NCBI RefSeq assembly: GCF_016820245.1 | Contig: NZ_JAFCAR010000003.1 | Span: forward strand, 124,001-188,000 | Direction of reading: 5' to 3' | Length of the DNA stretch: 64,000 nucleotides | Source: Jannaschia sp. Os4 | GTDB lineage: Bacteria; Pseudomonadota; Alphaproteobacteria; Rhodobacterales; Rhodobacteraceae | Shown here: in pieces, positions 32,237 through 40,585 of the stretch | Position numbering within the stretch: the first letter of the stretch is position 1 | Layout: the number at the start of each line of letters is the position of its first letter | Notes under the pieces: model-generated | Databases searched by the model: none | What the model was told of the DNA's origin: nothing | The model's input: only the letters and a program-made list of their open reading frames with translations | Position numbers and translations under genes: made by a program

Positions 32237-32992
32237 ATGCTTTGGGCGGGAACCGGGCTGAAGACGCGGCTGATGCAGCGCGGCTATCTGTGGATGCACG
32301 AGAAGCGCGAGGGCGGCGCCGCCCGCTACGCGCCCCATGGGGTGGAGGTGCGGGTGGACGACCGCGCCGACCTCGCGCTGCGGCATGTCCTCGCGCGGGG
32401 GGCGCCCTACGAGGAGGCCGAGGCCCTGCTGATCCGCCGCCACCTCGGGCGGGGCACGGCGGTGATCGAGCTGGGGGCCTGCATCGGCATCGTCTCCGCG
32501 TTGATCCGCGACGTGATCGGGCCGTCCGCGCCCCACGTGCTGGTCGAGGCGAACCCGCGCACGGCCTCGCTCGCCAAGGAGAACGCGGCGCGCGGCGCGT
32601 CCGTGCGCGCGGTCAGGCTGGTCCGCGGCGCGGTGAGCTACGGGGCCGCCGAGACCGTGCGCTTCGTCGCCGGCCGGAACCAGCATGCCGGGCGCCTCGC
32701 GCGGAGCGACGAGGACGGGTTCGAGGCCCCCGCCGTGCGGCTGTCCGGCTTGGTCGAGCGGGTGGAGGGCGCGCGCTACGCCCTCGTCTGCGACATCGAG
32801 GGCGCGGAGCTCGCGATGGTCCGCGCCGATCCGGACGCGCTGGAGCGGTGCGACCTCGTCATCATGGAGATGCATCCGGGCGCCTACCCGAAGGGCATGG
32901 CGGACCAGCGGGACATCGAGCGCCAGCTGGCCGAGGCGGGGCTGCACGAGGTCGAGCGCATCGCCGACGTGGTCGCCTTCGCGCGGGGCTAG
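32237..32992 (+). CDS. FkbM family SAM-dependent methyltransferase
   Basis: 251 residues. The SAM-binding strand-loop VIELGACIGIVSALI is near residue 75, followed by HVLVEANPRTASLAKENAA (motif II) and CDIEGAELAMV with IMEMHPG near 195, the FkbM pattern. It probably O-methylates a glycan or secondary metabolite. ATG 32237 is preferred because GAGGGGTG sits 5-6 bp upstream; ATG 32222 is an alternative. It shares a CTAG stop with rsmD. Confidence 0.82.
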   Translation: MLWAGTGLKTRLMQRGYLWMHEKREGGAARYAPHGVEVRVDDRADLALRHVLARGAPYEEAEALLIRRHLGRGTAVIELGACIGIVSALIRDVIGPSAPHVLVEANPRTASLAKENAARGASVRAVRLVRGAVSYGAAETVRFVAGRNQHAGRLARSDEDGFEAPAVRLSGLVERVEGARYALVCDIEGAELAMVRADPDALERCDLVIMEMHPGAYPKGMADQRDIERQLAEAGLHEVERIADVVAFARG

Positions 32993-33537
32993 CCGGGCGC
33001 CCGCAGCAGCGTGACCACGGTTCCGCCATAGGTCCGCTGGTCCAGCGCCTCCCATCCCTCCGGCGGCGCTGGGGGGGCGGCCTCCTCCCAGACGATGGTG
33101 GCGCCGGGCGCGATCCAGCCCTGCGCGCCGAGCGCCGCCAGCGCCCGCTCGCCCAGCCCGTGCCCGTAGGGCGGGTCGAGGAAGACCAGGTCGTGGGGCG
33201 TGCCCGGCCCCGGCTTGGTGGCGTCGCGGGCGACGATGCGGGCCGCGGCGCCCAGCGTCTCGGCGTTCCGGCGCAGGATCGCGAGGGCGGGGCGGCCCGT
33301 CTCGACGAAGGTGGCCGTCGCGGCGCCCCGGCTCAACGCCTCGAACCCCAGCGCGCCGGTCCCGGCGAAGGCGTCCAGCACGGCGGCGTCCGTCACGGGG
33401 TCGCCATGTGCGTTGACCAGCAGGTTGAAGATCGACTCCCGCACGCGGTCCGTGGTGGGTCGCAGCGCCGCCTTCGGGTCGCCCGCGCCCACGTCCGCCA
33501 GCCGCCGCCCGCGCCAGCGGCCCCCGACGATGCGCAT
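32989..33537 (-). CDS. rsmD: 16S rRNA (guanine966-N2)-methyltransferase RsmD
   Basis: 182 residues with the standard RsmD landmarks: MRIVGGRWRGRRL at the start, RPTTDRVRESIFNLL near 28, VLDAFAGTGALGFEALSRGA (SAM site) near 53, and the catalytic FLDPPYG near 122. It methylates N2 of G966 in 16S rRNA. Its ATG shares a base with the stop of the FAD oxidoreductase (TGATG), and its stop shares CTAG with the convergent FkbM gene. Confidence 0.94.
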   Translation of the reverse strand: MRIVGGRWRGRRLADVGAGDPKAALRPTTDRVRESIFNLLVNAHGDPVTDAAVLDAFAGTGALGFEALSRGAATATFVETGRPALAILRRNAETLGAAARIVARDATKPGPGTPHDLVFLDPPYGHGLGERALAALGAQGWIAPGATIVWEEAAPPAPPEGWEALDQRTYGGTVVTLLRAPG

Positions 33538-34760
33538 CAGGCCATCAGGTCCTTGGCCGGCACCGATCCGTCGGCCACCTTCGCCTTGTCCGGCGAGCGT
33601 CCGGCCTCGATCATGCGCTTGCCGACCATGTAGGCCCGCGGCGCGTTCATCGCGTCCACCGCCAGCAAGCGGTCGCCGTGGTAGTACCAGTGCGAGCGCC
33701 CGTCCCCGTCGCGCACCACCACGTCGTCGAACCCGTGGTTCAGCCCCGCGATCTGCAGCTTCACGTCGTACTGGTCCGACCAGAACCACGGGCGCGCGAC
33801 ATAGGCCGCGTCGTCCCCCAGGAGGTTGCCCGCCACCGCCTCGGCCATGTCGATGGCATTGCCGACCGACTCGATCCGCACGCGCCCCGGCCCGTGCGGG
33901 AAGGAGGTGCAGTCGCCGCAGGCCCAGATGCCGGGGGCGGAGGTCCGGCCCAGCTGGTCCACCGCGATCCCGTCGTCGAGGACGAGGCCCGCCGCCTCGG
34001 CCAGCGCCGTGTTGGGCACGATCCCGATGCCGACGACCACGACGTCGGAGTCGATCACCGCGCCGTCCGTCAGCACGGCGCGGGCCACGCGGTCGTCGCC
34101 GTCCCCGCCGCCCATCAGCCCCTCCAGCTTGGCGCCCTCGCGGATGGTGGCCCCGTGGGACCGGTGCAGGTCGGCGAACCAGACCGCCGTGTCCCAGCAC
34201 GACGTCCGCGACAGCAGCCGGTTGGCCGCCTCCAGCACCGTGACCTCCAGCCCCAGCTTGCGGCCCACCGCCGCCGCCTCCAGCCCGATGTAGCCGCCGC
34301 CGACCACGAGGAGCCGCTTGCCGGCTTGGAAGTCCGGCTCCATCCGGTCGATGTCGGCGAGCGTGCGGATGATGTGGACGCCGCGCAGCTTCCCCCCGCA
34401 ATGATCTGGCAGCTGCTTGGGGGTGGACCCCGTGGCGAGGACCAGGGCGTCCCATCCGTCCGTGCCGCCGGCATGGGTCAGCGTCCGCGCGTCCGCGTCG
34501 ATCGCCTCCACCCGGCAGCCGGTGCGCAGCGTCACGCCGTGCTCGGCGTACCAGTCCGGCGGGCGCAGGTAGAGCCGCTCGCGCGCCATCTCGCCCAGCA
34601 GGTAGCCCTTGGACAGCGGCGGGCGCTGGTAGGGCGGCTCGGGCTCGTCGCCGTAGATGGTGATCGGGCCGTCATGGCCCCGCTTGCGGAGCGTCTCGGC
34701 CAGCGTGGCGGCCGCTTGGCCCGCGCCGACGACCGCGACGTGGTGGGGGACATCCGTCAT
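33537..34760 (-). CDS. FAD-dependent ferredoxin/rubredoxin reductase-type oxidoreductase
   Basis: 407 residues with two Rossmann motifs: VAVVGAGQAAATLAETLR (FAD, residues 8-25) and LLVVGGGYIGLEAAAVG (NADH, about 147-163). The PPYQRPPLSKGYL block and the ACGDCTSFPH FAD contact near 287 place it with ferredoxin reductases of oxygenase and P450 systems. The partner ferredoxin is not in the window. The stop is coupled to rsmD (TGATG). It is divergent from the peroxiredoxin with 48 bp between. Confidence 0.88.
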   Translation of the reverse strand: MTDVPHHVAVVGAGQAAATLAETLRKRGHDGPITIYGDEPEPPYQRPPLSKGYLLGEMARERLYLRPPDWYAEHGVTLRTGCRVEAIDADARTLTHAGGTDGWDALVLATGSTPKQLPDHCGGKLRGVHIIRTLADIDRMEPDFQAGKRLLVVGGGYIGLEAAAVGRKLGLEVTVLEAANRLLSRTSCWDTAVWFADLHRSHGATIREGAKLEGLMGGGDGDDRVARAVLTDGAVIDSDVVVVGIGIVPNTALAEAAGLVLDDGIAVDQLGRTSAPGIWACGDCTSFPHGPGRVRIESVGNAIDMAEAVAGNLLGDDAAYVARPWFWSDQYDVKLQIAGLNHGFDDVVVRDGDGRSHWYYHGDRLLAVDAMNAPRAYMVGKRMIEAGRSPDKAKVADGSVPAKDLMA

Positions 34761-34808
34761 GCGCCCGGTGTAGGAGGGCGCCGACGCACATTCCAGAGGA
34801 GACGCGCC

Positions 34809-35300
34809 ATGACCATCGCCGTGGGGGACCGCCTGCCCGACGCCCAGCTTCTGGCGTTCGACGCCGACAAGGGGCCGCACTCGGTCGACCTGTCCTCGCT
34901 GACCGCGGGAAAGCGCATCGTCCTCTTCGGCCTGCCGGGCGCGTTCACCCGGACCTGCACGGCGGCGCACGTGCCCAGCTTCATTCGCACCAAGGACGGG
35001 TTCGCCGAGAAGGGCATCGACACGATCGTCTGCGTCGCGGTGAACGACCCCTTCGTGATGAAGGCGTGGGCCGAGTCGACCGGGGCCGAGGAGGCGGGCC
35101 TGCACATGCTCGCCGACGGCAACGGGGCGCTGGCCAAGGCGATGGGCCTCGACTTCACCGCGCCGCCGGTCGGCTTCCACGGGCGGTTCAAGCGCTTCGC
35201 GATGATCGTGGACGACAGCGTGGTGCAGGTGCTCGACGTCGAGGACAGCCCCGGCGAGTGCTCCATCTCCGGCGGCGAGGCGCTGCTCGAGAAGGCGTGA
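34809..35300 (+). CDS. Peroxiredoxin, Prx5-like (AhpC/TSA)
   Basis: 163 residues. The peroxidatic Cys is C50 in PGAFTRTC (P-x3-T-x2-C, residues 43-50), with Arg in the SFIR/FKRFAMIV context. It reduces H2O2 and organic peroxides in the cytoplasm. Two other Cys are present (one in TIVCVAV, one in SPGECSIS) and could be resolving residues, but Prx5-like enzymes often use glutathione or glutaredoxin instead. GAGGAG lies upstream of the ATG. Confidence 0.92.
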   Translation: MTIAVGDRLPDAQLLAFDADKGPHSVDLSSLTAGKRIVLFGLPGAFTRTCTAAHVPSFIRTKDGFAEKGIDTIVCVAVNDPFVMKAWAESTGAEEAGLHMLADGNGALAKAMGLDFTAPPVGFHGRFKRFAMIVDDSVVQVLDVEDSPGECSISGGEALLEKA

Positions 35301-35349
35301 GCCTTCCCCGCCTCGCCCGCGCCGTGGATGGCGCGGTGGGACGGGGGCG

Positions 35350-35377
35350 GCGGGGGCCTCTTCGACGACGCCCCCGC
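35350..35377. terminator. Candidate bidirectional hairpin
   Basis: GCGGGGGC (35350-35357) pairs with GCCCCCGC (35370-35377) across a 12-base loop in the 207-bp gap between the convergent peroxiredoxin and MscS genes. No T-run follows. Confidence 0.4.
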
Positions 35378-35507
35378 GTGGGAGACCGCGCCTGAGAAGC
35401 CATGGGCCAAGAAACCCTGAGGGCGGTGAACCCGCGCGATACGGCCGCGCAGCGGCCCGCGCATCGCCGGGCCGTCCCCCGGCCCTGCGATGCGCTCGCT
35501 ACGGCCG

Positions 35508-36392
35508 CTAGCCCGCCGCCGCCGCGGCGGCGGCGGCGGCGTCGGAGGGCGCGCCGACCACCGTCACCGTGCGGTTCGGGAAGGGGATCTCGATGCCGGC
35601 CGCGTCGAAGGCGATCTTCACGTCGCGGTTCATGTCCTTCCAGAAGGCGAAGAAGTCCGTCCGCGCCACCCACGCCCGCACGAGGAAGTCCACGGACGAG
35701 TCGTTCAGCGCGTCGACCTTCACCGTCATCTCCGGCTCGGCCACGAAGCGGGGGTCGGACGAGATCGTGTCGCGGATCACCTGCTCGGCCAGCTTGAGGT
35801 CGGTGCCGTAGCCCACGCCGAACACCCACTCCGCCTGCCGCATCGGATAGGCCGAGTAGTTGACGATCGTGTTCCCCCAGACCTCCGAGTTGGGGATGAT
35901 GATCTGGAAGTTCCCGATGCTCGCCAGTTCGGTCCAGTTCAGGTTGATCCCCTTCACCGTCCCCGACTGCCCGTTGATCGTGACGAAGTCGCCCAGCTTG
36001 ATGGGGCGGAACAGGATCATCATCACCCCCGCCGCCACGTTCGACAGCGTCCCCTGCAGGGCGAGGCCTATGGCGAGGCCCGCCGCGCCGATGACCGCCA
36101 CGATCGAGGTCGTCTGCACCCCGAACGTGTTGAGGATCACCACGCCCGCCAGCGCCAGGATCGCGTAGCGCGCGATGTTGGCGAGGAAGTCGAACAGCGT
36201 GGCGTCGAGCTTGGCGTGACGCTCGGCCAGCCGCTTGATGCGCCGCCCGACCCAGCCCGAGATCACGAAGGCGAGGATCAGGATGACGATCGCCGCCAGC
36301 ACGTCGCCCAAGATCGAGGCGAGGAACTCGAGGCTCAGGAAGTCGCCCAGCGAGCGCCCGGCGTAGATTTCTGTCGAGAGAAGGTCGCGCAT
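35508..36392 (-). CDS. Small-conductance mechanosensitive channel (MscS family)
   Basis: 294 residues: three N-terminal membrane helices, with the pore helix TM3 AVIGAAGLAIGLALQGTLSN near residues 98-117 (Gly/Ala-packed), then the MscS beta domain (RPIKLGDFVTI, IIIPNSEVWGNTI) and C-terminal alpha/beta domain. It releases solutes on hypo-osmotic shock. The protein ends in a run of nine alanines encoded by a GCC/GCG trinucleotide tract, an unusual tail for the family. Confidence 0.93.
   Translation of the reverse strand: MRDLLSTEIYAGRSLGDFLSLEFLASILGDVLAAIVILILAFVISGWVGRRIKRLAERHAKLDATLFDFLANIARYAILALAGVVILNTFGVQTTSIVAVIGAAGLAIGLALQGTLSNVAAGVMMILFRPIKLGDFVTINGQSGTVKGINLNWTELASIGNFQIIIPNSEVWGNTIVNYSAYPMRQAEWVFGVGYGTDLKLAEQVIRDTISSDPRFVAEPEMTVKVDALNDSSVDFLVRAWVARTDFFAFWKDMNRDVKIAFDAAGIEIPFPNRTVTVVGAPSDAAAAAAAAAG
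35513..35550. repeat. GCC/GCG trinucleotide tract
   Basis: A CCGCCGCCGCC run meets GGCGGCGGCGG head to head within the last codons of the MscS gene, encoding the poly-alanine tail. Length changes in units of three would keep the frame. Confidence 0.7.
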
Positions 36393-36440
36393 GGTCCGGT
36401 CCGGTCTTTGGTCCCGGCCCGGTTACGCGGCCCGCGCGCG

Positions 36441-36683
36441 TCAGGCCAGCCGGTTCAACGCCTCGGCCAGCGCCACGTCCTTCTCCGTCAGGCCGCCCGC
36501 GTCATGCGTCGTCAGCCGCACCTCGACCCGGTTCCAGACGTTGCGCCAGTCGGGGTGGTGGTCCATCCGCTCCGCCGCCAGCGCGGCGCGGGACATGAAC
36601 CCCCACGCCCCGGAGAAGTCGGCGAACCGGAAGGTCCGCACGATCGCGTCCCCCTCGCGCGTCCAGCCGTCGGGGATGGTCAT
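36441..36683 (-). CDS. phhB: 4a-hydroxytetrahydrobiopterin dehydratase
   Basis: 80 residues, the PCD/DCoH fold with the catalytic histidine cluster [20 protein letters not shown] (HHPxW, about 40-59) and the C-terminal [14 protein letters not shown] helix. It dehydrates 4a-hydroxytetrahydrobiopterin after aromatic amino acid hydroxylation; in bacteria without such hydroxylases it may serve molybdopterin metabolism. At 80 residues it is a little shorter than typical (about 95-115). The ATG overlaps the GNAT stop (ATGA). Confidence 0.9.
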   Translation of the reverse strand: MTIPDGWTREGDAIVRTFRFADFSGAWGFMSRAALAAERMDHHPDWRNVWNRVEVRLTTHDAGGLTEKDVALAEALNRLA

Positions 36684-37888
36684 TCCTGCTCCTCCACCGC
36701 GACCTTCCGGAACGGCCCGTAGGCGGTGAGGATCTCGTTCTCCTCCTCCACCGCGCGGCCCTCGGCCTCGAGGAACTGCGCCACCGCCCGGCGGAAGCCC
36801 GCGTCGGGCATGTGGTGCAGCGAATGGCAGGTCACGGGCAGGTAGCCCCGCGCCAGCTTGTGCTCCCCCTGCGCCCCCGCCTCGACGCGGGTCAGCCCGT
36901 GCTCCAGCGCCCATTCCATCGCCTGATAGTAGCACAGTTCGAAATGCAGCGCCGGGTGGTGCGCCGTGCAGCCCCAGTAGCGCCCGTAGAGCGTGTCGCG
37001 CCCGATCACGTTCAGCGCGCCCGCCACCGGCGTGCCGCCGTCCACGGCCAGCACCAGCAGCAGGTCGTCGCGCAAGCTGGCCTGCGCCTCCTCGAAGAAG
37101 GCGCGCGTCAGGTAGGGCTGACCCCACTTCCGAGCGCCCGTGTCCTGGTAGAACCGCCAGAAGTGGTCCCAGTGCTCCGGCCGGATGTCGTCGCCGGTCA
37201 GCCGGACGATCTCGCCGCCGAAGCCTTGGGCCTGCGCGCGCTCTTTGCGGATGTTCTTGCGCTTGCGGCTCGACAGCGCGGCGAGGAAGCCGTCGAAGTC
37301 GCCATAGCCGTCGTCGAGCCAATGATATTGCTGCGAGGATCTACCGAGCAGCCCCATCGCCTCGCCCGCCTCCCGCTCCTCGGCGGTGCAGAAGGTGACG
37401 TGCAGGGAGGACAGGTCGTTGCGGTCCGTCACGTTCACCGCCCCTTGGACCAGCGCGGCGAAGGCCGTCTCCTCGTCGCCCTCGGCCACGAGGAAGCGCC
37501 GCCCCGTCGCGGGCGTGAACGGCACCGCGATCTGCAGCTTGGGGTAGTAGTCGCCGCCCGCCCGCTCCCACGCGTGCGCCCACGAATGGTCGAAGATGTA
37601 CTCGCCTTGGCTGTGCCCCTTCACGTAGAGCGGCGCCGCCCCGATCACGCGCCCGTCGATCCGCGCGACCAGCGGCTGCGGCTGCCATCCCGTGCCGCGC
37701 CCGACGCTGCCGGATCGCTCCAAGGCGGTCAGGAAGCGGTGCGTGGTGAACGGGTGCAGCGCCCGCCCGCCGTCACCGGCCTCGGGCGCGGCGCAGGCGT
37801 CCCACTCGTCGGGCAGGATCGCGCCCACGCTCTGGTGGACGGAGACCTCCACCGCCGTCTCCGCCTGATCGGGTGCGCCGTCGTGCAT
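36680..37888 (-). CDS. GNAT family protein of the DUF482 (peptidogalycan-like) type
   Basis: 402 residues matching the COG3146/DUF482 family: [21 protein letters not shown] near residue 90, [13 protein letters not shown] near 113, [15 protein letters not shown] near 206, and [13 protein letters not shown] then [14 protein letters not shown] near 335. These proteins have a double GNAT-like fold related to FemAB aminoacyl transferases; the reaction is unestablished. It is followed by coupled phhB and preceded by gdpD. Confidence 0.85.
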   Translation of the reverse strand: MHDGAPDQAETAVEVSVHQSVGAILPDEWDACAAPEAGDGGRALHPFTTHRFLTALERSGSVGRGTGWQPQPLVARIDGRVIGAAPLYVKGHSQGEYIFDHSWAHAWERAGGDYYPKLQIAVPFTPATGRRFLVAEGDEETAFAALVQGAVNVTDRNDLSSLHVTFCTAEEREAGEAMGLLGRSSQQYHWLDDGYGDFDGFLAALSSRKRKNIRKERAQAQGFGGEIVRLTGDDIRPEHWDHFWRFYQDTGARKWGQPYLTRAFFEEAQASLRDDLLLVLAVDGGTPVAGALNVIGRDTLYGRYWGCTAHHPALHFELCYYQAMEWALEHGLTRVEAGAQGEHKLARGYLPVTCHSLHHMPDAGFRRAVAQFLEAEGRAVEEENEILTAYGPFRKVAVEEQE

Positions 37889-37911
37889 GGGGTCCGACTT
37901 GGGGTGCGCCG

Positions 37912-38679
37912 TCAGGCGGACAAGGCCTGCGGGACGTAGCCCTCGAAGGTGACGCCGGCGGCGATTCGACGCGCCTCCCGCTCCTGCGCCTCGGACCGCA
38001 CGGTCCAGCAGAGGACCGGCAGCCGGGCGGCGATCTCGGCGATGCGCGGCATGTCCAGCGCGCCGACCTCGTGGCTGACGAAGGCGGCGCCGACGCGCTC
38101 GAGGTCCGGGACGGCGCGCAGGCGGTCGCGGGTGGCCGCCGTCAGTTCGGGCCAGTTCTCGGCGCGGAACGCCGAGGTGGTCAGGCCGCGGGGCAGGTCG
38201 GGGCGGCGCTCGGCCATGGCGGCGACGGAGTTGGGGTTGAAGGACATCAGCGCGACGTCGCCCGCATACCCGTCGAGCGCGGCGGCGACCCCGTCCTCCA
38301 GCGGCCCGACGTTCGGCCCCATGTCGCCGTCCTGGTCCTTGACCTCGATGAGCACCGGCACCCGCCCCGCGACCTCGGCCAAGGCCTCCGCCAAGGTGGG
38401 GATGCCCTCGTCCCCGCCGGAGAGGGGCGTCGAGCCGAGGCTGGCCGCTTCGTTGAGGAAGATCGCTCCCTTGGCCGGGGTCAGCCGGTCGAGCACGTAG
38501 TCGTGGAACGCCATCGCCACGCCGTCGCTCGACCGCTGGACGTCCAGCTCCACCGCCACCCCGAGGTCGATGGCCGCCCGGATGGCGGCGCGGCTGTTCT
38601 CGGGCCGACCGGGGCCGTGGAGGGCGCGGTGGGCGACGTGGCCCCGCAGGAACGAGGGGGGGAGGGGGACGGGCGTCAT
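37912..38679 (-). CDS. Glycerophosphodiester phosphodiesterase
   Basis: 255 residues, a GDPD TIM barrel: AHRALHGPGRPENS (catalytic HR...EN, residues 16-29), VELDVQRSSDGVAMAFHD (E-D metal site and second His, 42-59), and VLIEVKDQDGD near 109. It hydrolyses glycerophosphodiesters to glycerol-3-phosphate and alcohol. No signal peptide, so it is cytoplasmic. The start overlaps the RidA stop (ATGA, 38676-38679). Confidence 0.9.
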   Translation of the reverse strand: MTPVPLPPSFLRGHVAHRALHGPGRPENSRAAIRAAIDLGVAVELDVQRSSDGVAMAFHDYVLDRLTPAKGAIFLNEAASLGSTPLSGGDEGIPTLAEALAEVAGRVPVLIEVKDQDGDMGPNVGPLEDGVAAALDGYAGDVALMSFNPNSVAAMAERRPDLPRGLTTSAFRAENWPELTAATRDRLRAVPDLERVGAAFVSHEVGALDMPRIAEIAARLPVLCWTVRSEAQEREARRIAAGVTFEGYVPQALSA

Positions 38680-39134
38680 CGGACCTCGAAGATGCCCTCG
38701 ATCTCGACGACGACGCCGAAGGGCAGCGCCCCGGCGGAGACGGCGGATCGGCTGTGGCGACCCGCGTCGCCGAGGATCTCGACCAAGGCGTCGGAGCAGC
38801 CGTTGATCACCTTCGGCTGGTCCCCGAACTCGGGGGTGGAGTTGACGAAGCCGGTCAGCTTCACCACGCGGACCAGCCGGTCGAGGTCGCCGTCGCAGGC
38901 GGCGCGCACTTGCGCCAAGAGGCTGAGGGCGCAGCGGCGGGCGGCCGCGGCCCCCTCCTCGACGGACATGTCGGCGCCGAGGCGGCCGACGATCATCCCG
39001 TCGGAATCCTGTGAGATCTGGCCCGACACGAAGAGCAGGTTCCCGGTCCGGACCGCCGGCACGTAGTTGGCGGCGGGGGCGGGGGCGTCGGGCAGGTCGA
39101 TGCCGAGTTCCTCGAGGCGGGCGGCGTGGGACAT
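38676..39134 (-). CDS. RidA family protein (second copy)
   Basis: 152 residues, the longer atypical Rid subgroup: NYVPAVRTGNLLFVSGQISQ (23-42), a middle helix RRCALSLLAQVRAACDGDL, and GCSDALVEILGDAGRHSRSAVSAGALPFGVVVEIEGI at the C-terminus with the conserved RSAVGxxxLP-like Arg. It may deaminate reactive imines, but this subgroup is poorly characterised. It is first in the ridA-gdpD-GNAT-phhB string. Confidence 0.88.
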   Translation of the reverse strand: MSHAARLEELGIDLPDAPAPAANYVPAVRTGNLLFVSGQISQDSDGMIVGRLGADMSVEEGAAAARRCALSLLAQVRAACDGDLDRLVRVVKLTGFVNSTPEFGDQPKVINGCSDALVEILGDAGRHSRSAVSAGALPFGVVVEIEGIFEVR

Positions 39135-39253
39135 GGGGCTACTCCGTGGGGCGCGTCCCGTCCGTGGTGCCCGATGCGAAGCGGTTTGGGAAGCGTCCCC
39201 CCGCCCCGTGCGCGACCCGCATGCGCGTCGGCCCGCGGGCGGGACGGCGGCCC

Positions 39254-40585
39254 TCACTCCCGGAAGGCGCGGGCGAAGTAGTCGGCGAGCGGTTTGACGA
39301 GGTAGGCGATGGGCGTCCGGTCCGTGGTGCGCAGGTAGGTCTCGACCGGCATGCCGGGCAGGAGGACCGCCTCGGGCGGGAGGCGGTCCAGCTCGCCCGC
39401 GTCGGGAAGGACCTCGACCGCGTAGAACGTCGCGCCGGTGGCTTGGTCGGTGAAGGCGTCGGGCGAGACCCGGACGACCGAGCCGAAGAGCTCCGGCGTG
39501 GTGCGCGCGTCGAAGGTCGGTAGCCGCAGCGTCACCGGCTGGCCGGGGAACACCTGATCGACGTCGGTGGGCGCGATGCGCGCTTGGATGACGAGCGGAC
39601 GGTCCTGCGGCACGAGGTAGGCGACGGGATCGGCGGGCCGGATCACGGCGCCTGCGCCGAACACCTGCAGGTCGTAGACGACCCCGTCCACGGGCGCGGC
39701 GATCACGAGGCGCGAGAGCGCGTCCTCGGCCGCGCGCAGCTCGGCGCGCAGCTGAAGGGCTTGCGCGCGCAGGTCGCGCAGCTCGGTGATGGCGCCTTGG
39801 CGCACCTCGTCGTCGAGGCGCAGGATCTGGATGTCGATCTCGGTGCGCTGCCCCTCGAGGCGGGCGGCGGCGGCCACGAGCTCGCCCACCTGCCCCTCGA
39901 GCCCGGCCTGCTGCCGCTGCAGCGCGAGGACGCGCGTGGCCTGCGTGAGGCCGCGGTCGAGCAGGCCCTGCTGGTCGGCCAGTTCCGACTCGATCAGGTC
40001 GCGCTGGCGGACGAGGGCGGCCTGCTGCGCCTCGGTTCCCTCGATCTGCGCGGCGATCTGGTCTTGGCGGCGGCGCAGCTGCTCGACCTGCCTCGCCCGC
40101 GTGTCCGCCGTGGCCGCCAAGAGGTCGCGCTGCCCCTGCACGAGGGCGGCGACCTCCGGATCCCCGGCGGCGGCCGCGAGGAGGTCGTCGGGGAAGGCGA
40201 TGGCCTCGGCGTCGGCCGCGCCGTCGCGCTCGGCGGCGCGGCGGGCGGCGCGGGCCTCCACCTCCCAGAGCTGGCCCCGCAGCACCTCGGCGCGGGTGGC
40301 GAGCACGGTGTCGTCGAGGCGGACCATGGCGCTGCCCGCCGCGACCTCGTCGCCCTCGCGCACGAGGATCTCGCGCACGAGGCCGCCGTCGGGGTGCTGG
40401 ACGACCTGCCGGTTGCTCTCGACCGCGACGGCGCCGGGCGCGATGATCGCGCCCGCGATGCGCGAGGTCGCGGCCCATGCGCCGAAGCCGCCGAGCAGCA
40501 CGACGAGCCCGAGCACCCCGAGGACCATCGGCCCGCGGACGCGCCACGCGCGCTCGGGCGGGGGCGCGAGGGCGGGGCGGGTCAC
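39254..40585 (-). CDS. HlyD family periplasmic adaptor (type I secretion)
   Basis: 443 residues: short cytoplasmic N-terminus, one membrane anchor (about 19-40), a lipoyl-like half (VREGDEVAAGSAMVRLDD), a long coiled coil (about 100-280, rich in Leu/Gln/Glu heptads), the second half-motif SRLVIAAPVDGVVYDLQVF, and a C-terminal barrel with the conserved GMPVETYLRT block. It links the inner-membrane ABC exporter to an outer-membrane TolC. The GTG overlaps the ABC gene stop (GTGA, 40582-40585). No TolC or substrate gene lies in the window. Confidence 0.93.
   Translation of the reverse strand: MTRPALAPPPERAWRVRGPMVLGVLGLVVLLGGFGAWAATSRIAGAIIAPGAVAVESNRQVVQHPDGGLVREILVREGDEVAAGSAMVRLDDTVLATRAEVLRGQLWEVEARAARRAAERDGAADAEAIAFPDDLLAAAAGDPEVAALVQGQRDLLAATADTRARQVEQLRRRQDQIAAQIEGTEAQQAALVRQRDLIESELADQQGLLDRGLTQATRVLALQRQQAGLEGQVGELVAAAARLEGQRTEIDIQILRLDDEVRQGAITELRDLRAQALQLRAELRAAEDALSRLVIAAPVDGVVYDLQVFGAGAVIRPADPVAYLVPQDRPLVIQARIAPTDVDQVFPGQPVTLRLPTFDARTTPELFGSVVRVSPDAFTDQATGATFYAVEVLPDAGELDRLPPEAVLLPGMPVETYLRTTDRTPIAYLVKPLADYFARAFRE

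Noticed and set aside
35513-35550. Phase-variation tract
   Set aside because: Trinucleotide units at the 3' end of the MscS gene cannot shift the frame, so switching is unlikely.
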